Below are positions 1-5,136 of a DNA stretch of 5,306 bases, in pieces; the stretch's first letter is position 1; each line of letters opens with the position of its first letter. The position numbers and the translations under genes are program-made. The notes beneath the pieces were generated by a model. It did not search any database, was not told the origin of the DNA, and saw nothing but the letters and a program-made list of their open reading frames with translations. This DNA is from Acidimicrobiales bacterium (GTDB taxonomy: Bacteria > Actinomycetota > Acidimicrobiia > Acidimicrobiales > RAAP-2). The stretch spans positions 1 to 5,306 of the forward strand of contig JADGOD010000169.1 of the NCBI GenBank assembly GCA_017883125.1, written 5' to 3'.

Positions 1-608
1 CCGGTCTCACCGTGTTCCATGTCGTTCCGTCGCTGGAAGCTGCCGAGAAGGCGGTGGCGGCCGGCGTCGATGGTCTCATCGTCGAAGGGGGAGAGGGTGG
101 CGGGTTCAAGAGCCCCCGCCCGGTCTCCACCATGGTCCTGCTGCCCGAGATCACCAAGGCCTTCGAGCTGCCGGTGATCGGCGCGGGTGGATTCCTCGAC
201 GGCCGGACCATGGCCGCTGCCCTGGCTCTTGGCGCCGACGGGATCCAGCTGGGGACCGCGATGGTGGCCAGCGCTGAGTCCCCGGTCCACCAGAACTGGA
301 AGCAGGCCATCCTCGACGCGTCGATGACCGACACGATCTTCGTCTCGGGGAGCTCCTCACCGGCGCTGCGAGCGCTGCGAACCCCGTATTCGGAGGCGAT
401 GGAGTTCACCCATGACCAGAACGGCTTCGCAGCCCTGGGCGATCTCGACGCCGTCTACTTCGGCGGCGATCTCGACGCTGGCCTGGCGCTGAGCGGCCAG
501 GTCGCTGGCCGGATCCACACCGTGCGCCCGGTGGCCGAGATCATCGCCGACTGCATGATCGGGTGTGAGGCCACGCTTCGGGATCTGGCGGCTGGCCTGG
601 ACGGCTGA
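1..608 (+). CDS. Nitronate monooxygenase / 2-nitropropane dioxygenase-like flavoprotein, 5'-truncated
   Basis: The reading frame is open to the left edge (first whole codon at position 3), so this is the C-terminal part of a longer gene; the GTG at 12 is very probably internal. The family folds as an FMN-binding TIM barrel and oxidises alkyl nitronates, or in related subgroups acts as an NAD(P)H:quinone or enoyl reductase. The visible FMN-barrel signatures, in order, are GVDGLIVEGGEGGGF (about nt 63-107), LPVIGAGGFLDGR (about nt 168-206) and ALGADGIQLGTAMVASAES (about nt 225-281), followed by a helical C-terminal region. These GAGG and GADG..LGT phosphate-binding loops are typical of the family. 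The position that in class I enzymes carries the catalytic His of the EAGGH motif is Phe here (nt 105-107), so true nitronate oxidation is doubtful. Family assignment is firm; substrate is unknown. Confidence 0.9.
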   Translation, partial: GLTVFHVVPSLEAAEKAVAAGVDGLIVEGGEGGGFKSPRPVSTMVLLPEITKAFELPVIGAGGFLDGRTMAAALALGADGIQLGTAMVASAESPVHQNWKQAILDASMTDTIFVSGSSSPALRALRTPYSEAMEFTHDQNGFAALGDLDAVYFGGDLDAGLALSGQVAGRIHTVRPVAEIIADCMIGCEATLRDLAAGLDG

Positions 609-683
609 GGGCGGTGCATCCCGCCGATTCGAGGGGTCACCTCGTACGATCATTCGGTACTCAACTGCTCGAAGGGGGCGTCA
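609..683 (+). other. Intergenic gap between flavoprotein and membrane-protein genes, two small hairpins
   Basis: The gap holds two short inverted repeats: GGCGG/CCGCC (610-614 and 621-625, 6-nt loop) and CGAGG/CCTCG (630-634 and 640-644, 5-nt loop). Neither is followed by a T-run. A TACGAT at 645-650 resembles a -10 box, but no -35 is recognisable 17 nt upstream. It may hold a weak terminator and a promoter for the downstream gene; nothing firmer can be said. Confidence 0.25.
671..678 (+). promoter_or_regulatory. Ribosome binding site of the DUF308/HdeD-like gene
   Basis: GAAGGGGG lies 5 nt before the ATG at 684 and fixes that start. It also argues against an overlapping frame that begins at 614. 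Confidence 0.7.
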
Positions 684-1262
684 ATGACTACTCAAGACCA
701 AGGTTCCGGAGGCACGGTGATCGTCTCGGGGATTCCCGCCAAGTTGGGCTGGCAGCTGCAGCTCTTCGTGGGGTTCATCACGGTGGTGCTGGGCGCCATC
801 CTCGCCTTCCATCCGACGAAGTCGATCAACGTGATCTGCGTGATCATCGGCATCCTCGTGATCATCGGGGGCGTGTTCCACTTCATCCGGGTCCTCGACC
901 CTGATGAGTCACACCGGGTGTGGATCGGGATCGCCGGGCTCCTTGAAGTGGTCATCGGAGTCGTCTTGATCCGGCACCTCGATGTGGCATTCGCCCTCAT
1001 CGGTCTGCTGGTCGGGATCACGTGGATCGTCCAAGGGGTCGTCGCGCTGATGGTCGGGATCATGGGGGTCGCTGGGCGCTCACGGATCTGGCCGATCTTC
1101 TTCGGGATCGTCTCGATCATCGCTGGAGCGGTCGTGGTGGCGGTGCCGGTGCACTCACTTAACGTCCTGGCGGTCCTGCTCGGGATCTGGTTCGTGGTCA
1201 TGGGTGTGCTCCAGATCGTGAGCGGGTTCTTCCTGCGTCACGACCTCAAGCGACTGGGCTGA
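684..1262 (+). CDS. DUF308/HdeD-like six-helix membrane protein
   Basis: A 192-residue hydrophobic protein with a short polar N-terminus (residues 1-20) and six predicted membrane helices at about 23-42, 48-68, 80-97, 101-123, 136-155 and 159-183. The helices fall into three consecutive two-helix units, each opening with an FxGI/WIGI-like stretch and continuing into an LxxLLGI-type helix ending in a Gly-Val turn. This three-fold pattern and the length match the DUF308 family, which includes E. coli HdeD, an inner-membrane protein linked to acid resistance. Only the family is inferred; no acid-stress role is shown here. The ATG at 684 is supported by a purine-rich GAAGGGGG at 671-678. It follows the flavoprotein gene by 75 nt on the same strand and ends 44 nt before a strong hairpin. 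A Glu in the third helix (residue 88) is an unusual charged residue in the membrane. Confidence 0.88.
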   Translation: MTTQDQGSGGTVIVSGIPAKLGWQLQLFVGFITVVLGAILAFHPTKSINVICVIIGILVIIGGVFHFIRVLDPDESHRVWIGIAGLLEVVIGVVLIRHLDVAFALIGLLVGITWIVQGVVALMVGIMGVAGRSRIWPIFFGIVSIIAGAVVVAVPVHSLNVLAVLLGIWFVVMGVLQIVSGFFLRHDLKRLG

Positions 1263-1306
1263 CGTCTCAGCGATCGAGCGATCGCCGCACACAGAACTGA
1301 GCGGAA

Positions 1307-1342
1307 CAGAGCCCGCCGAGCCTCCGGGCTCGGCGGGCTCTG
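1307..1342. terminator. Strong hairpin between convergent genes, probable two-way terminator
   Basis: The arms CAGAGCCCGCCGAGCC (1307-1322) and GGCTCGGCGGGCTCTG (1327-1342) are perfectly complementary over 16 bp with a TCCG loop. The hairpin sits 44 nt after the stop of the plus-strand membrane protein and 2 nt from the stop of the minus-strand antiporter, which is where a shared terminator is expected. Neither side carries a real T-run (plus side CACTATCC; minus side TTCCGCTC). Termination would therefore rest on stem stability, as is common in high-GC actinobacteria. Confidence 0.7.
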
Positions 1343-1344
1343 CA

Positions 1345-2499
1345 CTATCCGGCGAGCGGGCGCAGGAGGTGGGTCAGCGTCCCGCGGTCACGGACGTGGA
1401 TCGGTCGCGAGGCGAGGGCTGCGCCGATCGTGCACAGCCCTATGGAGATCATCGAGACCGCCATGATGGCAGATGCCTCCGGAGGGCTGAGCCAGCCCTC
1501 GCTGGTGCCGATGGTGATGATGCCAGCCGGCACGCCGAGCTGGGCGGAGGCCACGAACGTCCCCCGCCACCCTGAGCGCGAGAGCAGCGCGCCGAGGAAG
1601 TGAGCAGCCAGGGACCCGGCGACCAGGAGGCCGACGAGCGAGAGGGCTTTGGCGTCGAGCACGGAGTGTGGCCGCAGGGAGGTTCCGAGTGCCACGAAGA
1701 AGGCCGGGATGAAGAAGCCTTCGCCGATCCCGACGATCTCGGTCAGGAGACGGTCGTTGGCACCCAGGGAGGCCACTGCGAACCCGCTGGCGAAACCTGC
1801 GACGAGCGCGGAGGTCCCGGACCCGATGGCGATCCAGGTCAGACCGAAGAGGAGGATGAGGGCGACCCTGAGGTCCACCCCCCATCCCTGGAGGCGGCTC
1901 CGAATCTGGACCGAGCGCCACCAGGCGGTCCCTCCCAGCCAGCGCAGTGAGTAGAAGGCGGCCCACGCCGCCGCCGTGACCAGCAGCGAGCCGAGGACGA
2001 CGGTCAGGATCGAGCCCTTGGCGGTGACGAGGGGAACGAACAGCACGGCGACGAGGTCTGTCATGGCGATCCACACCACGAGCCGACCGGTGGCCTCGTC
2101 GAGGGCGACGGTGGGGTCCGCTCGCAGGACCGGAAGGGCAAGTGCTGCAGAGCTGTTGGCGACGAGGATGGCCCAGAGCCAGGGTCGGCCGACGTCGAGG
2201 ATCCCGGCAATCAGCCAGCCGGCGATCGCTCCGCCGATGAATGTGGCGACAGTGGCGATGGTCGCCCGCCTGACACCGTGGCGGAGCGTTCGGTCCCGCA
2301 GCGGGAGGTGGAGCGCGACGGTGAACATCAAGAGGGCGAATCCCGCTCGGTGCAGGGCGCTGACGACGGGGTCCTCAAGCGAGACCCAACCCAAGACAGC
2401 GGGCCCGATGATGATGCCTCCGAGCACCTCGCCGACAACGACCGGGATCGGCCACCGCTTGTACGAGCTCAGCAGCGGTCCGAGCAGTCCAGCGATCAC
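1345..2499 (-). CDS. CPA2-family cation/proton antiporter (Kef/NapA-like membrane domain)
   Basis: A 384-residue polytopic membrane protein with about a dozen hydrophobic helices. The family signature VVVGEVLGGIIIGPAVLG is at about residues 20-37, followed by the re-entrant-type helix ALLMFTVALHLPL (55-67), the NSSAALALPVL motif (115-125), a conserved helix with a single Asp, IAMTDLVAVL (144-153), and FFIPAFFVALGTSL (262-275). These are hallmarks of monovalent cation:proton antiporters that exchange Na+ or K+ for H+ across the cytoplasmic membrane. Only the transport domain is present: there is no RCK/TrkA-N nucleotide-binding tail as in KefB/KefC, so it is a short form. The Asp (148) is preceded by Thr rather than Asp or Asn. 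The GTG start at 2499 is doubtful because it cuts into the first helix and its nearest GGAGG is 14 nt away; see the finding on the start. Transported ion is unknown. Confidence 0.88.
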   Translation of the reverse strand: MIAGLLGPLLSSYKRWPIPVVVGEVLGGIIIGPAVLGWVSLEDPVVSALHRAGFALLMFTVALHLPLRDRTLRHGVRRATIATVATFIGGAIAGWLIAGILDVGRPWLWAILVANSSAALALPVLRADPTVALDEATGRLVVWIAMTDLVAVLFVPLVTAKGSILTVVLGSLLVTAAAWAAFYSLRWLGGTAWWRSVQIRSRLQGWGVDLRVALILLFGLTWIAIGSGTSALVAGFASGFAVASLGANDRLLTEIVGIGEGFFIPAFFVALGTSLRPHSVLDAKALSLVGLLVAGSLAAHFLGALLSRSGWRGTFVASAQLGVPAGIITIGTSEGWLSPPEASAIMAVSMISIGLCTIGAALASRPIHVRDRGTLTHLLRPLAG

Positions 2500-2607
2500 G
2501 ATGAGAGTCAGGGCCTCCGTGGTGACCTCTTCGTCTCGCTGGTGCGTGCCATCGACCCATCGTTGCCGACGTCAGAGCTCGTTGTCATCTCGTGGCGCGC
2601 AGCCTCT

Positions 2608-2626
2608 CGAGCGCTCCTAGCGCTCG
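2608..2626 (-). terminator. Hairpin across the stop codon of the CHAD gene
   Basis: CGAGCGCT (2608-2615) and AGCGCTCG (2619-2626) are perfect complements, 8 bp with a 3-nt loop, and the stem contains part of the TAG stop of the CHAD gene (2617-2619). There is no T-run after it on the minus strand. It may weaken or end transcription from the upstream genes before the antiporter, or it may be a chance palindrome in GC-rich DNA. Confidence 0.3.
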
Positions 2627-3534
2627 GCGGTCCATCCGACCTCGGAGAGCGATGTGCGGACCTGTTGGATCGCAGAGCTGAAGGCGTGGGCATGGCGTTC
2701 GACCTCGGAGGCCTTGGCCTCATCCATCGCGTGGAGAACGTCAGCGACGTCCTCGTCGCTGCGGAGCCCGGGGGATCGGTCGATGAGCCCATGGAGGACG
2801 ACAAGGGCCGCCTCGGCGTCGCGGATCTCGCCGAGGGCGTCCTGGACGTCGGCCAGCGCGCCGGCAACGGCTCGGGCTCTCGTCCCGTCGAAGGCGACCG
2901 CAGCGTCGGCACCGTAGCGGAGCCGCTTGGAGAAGATCCTCACTCGGTGGAGCTGGAGCGCGGTGGCGCTCTCGCCAAGGTCATCGACGGCGTCGAGCAA
3001 GGTCTCCGACGACTTCCGCAGGCCCGGAAGGAGGACCCCTCGGGCGGGGACGGCCGCGATCGGGCGGAGCGGAGGATCGATGACGGCGGCGACGATCGCT
3101 CTCACCATCGTTCGATAGCGCGGCGAGTCCAGGGTGCTGGTTACCGCGGCGCTGGCCATCGAGCGCTCCGCCGCGAGGTGGGAGGAGACGACACCGGCCA
3201 CCGTGGGTGAGCCTGCGAGGTCGCCGGGAACGACCAGATGGGTTCTCAGGACGTCGATGTCTCGAGCCGCGCCCAAGGTCTGTCCGAGCCAGCGGAGCTC
3301 GGTCCGGAGCCTCTTGACGGCCTTGGTCTTCATGGCGGGGGAGAAGAGGCGGAGCTCGGCGCGGAGTCGCCGAGTCGCCACGCGCATCTGGTGCACCCCT
3401 TCGGGGTCGTCCCCCGCTCGAGCGACCGGATCGAACTCGATCAGCCGCCCGACGTTGCGACCCAGAGACTCGGCGATGAGCGTCGCCGCTGTCGGCTCCC
3501 GCTGGCTCGATGACCTGTCCGCACCCTCGCCCAT
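2617..3534 (-). CDS. CHAD-domain protein (polyphosphate-binding family)
   Basis: A 305-residue soluble protein, almost entirely helical and rich in Arg, consisting of one full CHAD domain in two related halves. The first half has VHQMRVATRRLRAELRLF (residues 47-64) and LGAARDIDVL (87-96). The second half has LHRVRIFSKRLRY (195-207) and a repeat of the LGxxRD motif at ALGEIRDAEAAL. The conserved His residues (48 and 196) and the basic clusters on each half are the family hallmarks; CHAD domains bind inorganic polyphosphate through a positively charged cavity. No CYTH (triphosphatase) domain is present, although CHAD is often fused to one. The ATG at 3534 is the only start available, since an in-frame stop lies at 3562-3564. 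No good ribosome binding site precedes it, so it may be translated from a leaderless or coupled message. It lies 67 nt after the phosphofructokinase gene. Confidence 0.92.
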   Translation of the reverse strand: MGEGADRSSSQREPTAATLIAESLGRNVGRLIEFDPVARAGDDPEGVHQMRVATRRLRAELRLFSPAMKTKAVKRLRTELRWLGQTLGAARDIDVLRTHLVVPGDLAGSPTVAGVVSSHLAAERSMASAAVTSTLDSPRYRTMVRAIVAAVIDPPLRPIAAVPARGVLLPGLRKSSETLLDAVDDLGESATALQLHRVRIFSKRLRYGADAAVAFDGTRARAVAGALADVQDALGEIRDAEAALVVLHGLIDRSPGLRSDEDVADVLHAMDEAKASEVERHAHAFSSAIQQVRTSLSEVGWTAER

Positions 3535-3545
3535 GGGCCCATCAT

Positions 3546-3559
3546 CGCGACATATCGCG
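3546..3559. promoter_or_regulatory. Inverted repeat upstream of the CHAD gene, possible operator
   Basis: CGCGA-CATA-TCGCG is a 5-bp inverted repeat around a 4-nt AT-rich centre, lying 12-25 nt upstream of the CHAD start. Size and position would suit a repressor site. With arms this short in GC-rich DNA, chance is a real alternative. Confidence 0.25.
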
Positions 3560-3601
3560 CCTCAGGGAGTGCATGGGCGTCTGGGTGGCACCCGGGAGGA
3601 C

Positions 3602-4636
3602 TCAGTTCACCCGAGCGACGACGTCATAGAGCGAGCGGGGAACACGTTTCTGCGAGGCCACCACGTCGGAGAGCGGGACGAAGGCGACGCCACCATCCTG
3701 GACGATCGCGCAGATGCCGAAGGTTCCCTCAAAGAGGGCATCAGTGACCGCAAGGCCCAGTCGCGTCGGCCAGATCCGGTCGGAGACGACGGGGCTGCCT
3801 CCCCGCTGGACATGCCCAAGGACCGTGGCGCGCGTCTCGTGTCCCGTCGCGTGCAGGATGGCGCCGCCGAGGCGCTCGCCGACGGCGCGCTGGGAGAGAG
3901 AGACGTGGCCGAACGCGTCTTTCGGCGCGGCCGGGTCGTCGGGGACATGGAGCCCTTCGATCTCGGCCCCCTCTGCGACCACCACGATCGAGTACATCCT
4001 GCCTCGGCTCTTCCGTTCGTTGAGCACCTCGACGACCTGGTCCAGCGAGATCGGGAACTCGGGGATCACCACGAGGTCCGCGCCTCCCGCGATCCCACCC
4101 ATCACCGCCAGCCATCCGGAGGCCCGACCCATGACCTCGCAGACCATGACCCGGTGGTGTGAGGCGGCCGTGGTGTGCAGCCGGTCGAGGGCCTCGACGA
4201 CGATGGCGACCGCTGAGTCGAAGCCGATGCAGTACTCGGTGACTGCTAGGTCGAAGTCGACGGTCTTCGGGAGCCCGACGACCGGGACGCCTCGCTCGGC
4301 GAGGCGTGCGGCCACCGAGAGCGTGTCGTCGCCGCCGATCGCCACAAGGGCGTCGATCCCCTGAGCGGCGAGCGAGGCCTCCACGTTCTCGAGACCGCGA
4401 TCGATGGCCAAGGGGTTGGTCCGTGAGCTCCCGAGCATGGTGCCGCCTTCACGAAGGGCACCGATCAGGCTGCGATCATCGAGGGCGATCGTCTCGCCGC
4501 CGTCGAGGAGCCCGGCCCAGCCGTTGACGACACCGACGAACTCGCTTCCGCTACGCAGCGTCGTTCGGCCCACGGCCCTGATGGCAGCATTCAGACCGGC
4601 TGCATCGCCTCCTCCGGTGAGGACTCCAACTCGCAT
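3602..4636 (-). CDS. 6-phosphofructokinase, pyrophosphate-type active site
   Basis: A 344-residue enzyme of the PfkA family, catalysing fructose 6-phosphate to fructose 1,6-bisphosphate in glycolysis. Visible motifs: GVLTGGGDAAGLNAAIR (4-20), LGSSRTN (68-74), IGGDDTL (100-106), LPKTVDFDL (122-130), VCEVMGR (165-171), VAEG (220-223) and LGHVQRGGSP (273-282). From about residue 70 to 222 its numbering matches E. coli PfkA, so Asp104 and Lys124 can be read directly. In ATP enzymes these are Gly (GGDGS) and Gly (PGTIDND); Asp plus Lys is the signature of pyrophosphate-dependent enzymes, which are reversible. The catalytic Asp127 and substrate-binding Arg72, Arg162, Arg171 and Glu222 are kept, but residue 128, normally Asn, is Phe. 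The ATG at 4636 is chosen for its ribosome binding site and homology; the frame is open further upstream (to 4921) but overlaps the SRPBCC gene. It is probably cotranscribed with the SRPBCC gene. Confidence 0.93.
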   Translation of the reverse strand: MRVGVLTGGGDAAGLNAAIRAVGRTTLRSGSEFVGVVNGWAGLLDGGETIALDDRSLIGALREGGTMLGSSRTNPLAIDRGLENVEASLAAQGIDALVAIGGDDTLSVAARLAERGVPVVGLPKTVDFDLAVTEYCIGFDSAVAIVVEALDRLHTTAASHHRVMVCEVMGRASGWLAVMGGIAGGADLVVIPEFPISLDQVVEVLNERKSRGRMYSIVVVAEGAEIEGLHVPDDPAAPKDAFGHVSLSQRAVGERLGGAILHATGHETRATVLGHVQRGGSPVVSDRIWPTRLGLAVTDALFEGTFGICAIVQDGGVAFVPLSDVVASQKRVPRSLYDVVARVN

Positions 4637-4641
4637 CGTCT

Positions 4642-4647
4642 CTCCTT
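4642..4647 (-). promoter_or_regulatory. Ribosome binding site of the phosphofructokinase gene
   Basis: AAGGAG on the minus strand lies 5 nt before the ATG at 4636. It is the best Shine-Dalgarno sequence in the window and settles this start over the longer open frame that reaches 4921. Confidence 0.85.
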
Positions 4648-4689
4648 CTTGTTGATGTGGCTTGTTCTTAGCGCTTGATGTCTGCAGGT

Positions 4690-5136
4690 TCAGCGCGCCA
4701 GGACGCGTGCGCGCAGGCGGTCGAGGTCCTGATTCCAGATCCAGTGGAAGAGGGGCGCAGGGACGCGCTCTCCCAGAAGGCCTCCGAGCCACCGGGGGAA
4801 CGACAGGGACTCGGTCCACGTCACCCGGGTGTCGGTGGCGGTGACCGCTGTGAGCTCGAACCGCCCCGACCCGGTGGCGGCACCTCGGTGAGTGACCCCA
4901 ATGGCGCTGTTGTCGATCCACTCGTCGATCGTCGTCTCATCAGTCGTGGTGAATGGTCCGATCCGGGTCGCGCACGAGAACGAGTCCCCCTCCCCCCGGC
5001 GCAGATCGTCGTGGAAATCGATGGATACGGCGTCGGCCATCCACTCGACGTGGTCCTCGATCGAGGAGAGCAAATCTCGGACGTCGCGGAGCGGTCCGGG
5101 GATCTCGACGCTGGTCCGGAGCGGGCGAGACCTCAA
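4690..5136 (-). CDS. SRPBCC-family (START/polyketide cyclase-like) protein
   Basis: A 148-residue soluble protein with the layout of the SRPBCC helix-grip fold: an N-terminal strand (TSVEIPGPLRDVRDLL, residues 8-23) leading into a helix with the HVEWM element (29-33), a run of beta strands rich in Thr and charged residues (35-112), and a long C-terminal helix (about 124-146) with WNQDLDRLRARV. Such proteins bind hydrophobic ligands in a central cavity; many are uncharacterised, and no ligand can be named here. The TTG start at 5136 overlaps the TGA of the upstream oxidoreductase gene as TTGA, which indicates translational coupling. A GGGAG about 10 nt upstream could serve as a ribosome binding site. 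The next gene, phosphofructokinase, begins 53 nt downstream. Confidence 0.82.
   Translation of the reverse strand: MRSRPLRTSVEIPGPLRDVRDLLSSIEDHVEWMADAVSIDFHDDLRRGEGDSFSCATRIGPFTTTDETTIDEWIDNSAIGVTHRGAATGSGRFELTAVTATDTRVTWTESLSFPRWLGGLLGERVPAPLFHWIWNQDLDRLRARVLAR

Noticed and set aside
692..1201. Minus-strand open frame of 169 codons opposite the DUF308/HdeD-like gene
   Set aside because: Thr/Ile/Arg-rich antisense shadow; the plus-strand frame has six clear membrane helices and a ribosome binding site.
1388..2074. Minus-strand open frame of 228 codons inside the antiporter
   Set aside because: Arg/Pro-rich frame-shifted reading of the antiporter gene, with no recognisable domain.
2278..3210. 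Plus-strand open frame of 310 codons opposite the antiporter and CHAD genes
   Set aside because: Asp/Gly/Arg-rich shadow crossing two well-supported minus-strand genes and their intergenic gap.
3566..3601. Possible terminator between the phosphofructokinase and CHAD genes (GGGTG/CACCC)
   Set aside because: The arms leave a loop of only one base, so a stable hairpin would have about 3 bp, and there is no T-run.
3134..4162. Long plus-strand open frame of 342 codons opposite the CHAD and phosphofructokinase genes
   Set aside because: It has low-complexity Arg/Ser/Pro composition, no family resemblance and no ribosome binding site; GC-rich codon bias of the real minus-strand genes explains its length.
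3602..4921. A 439-residue version of the phosphofructokinase starting at 4921
   Set aside because: The extra N-terminus is Arg/Pro/His-rich, lies antisense-frame to nothing but overlaps the SRPBCC gene in another frame on the same strand, and the ATG at 4636 has a strong ribosome binding site and the family's normal N-terminus.
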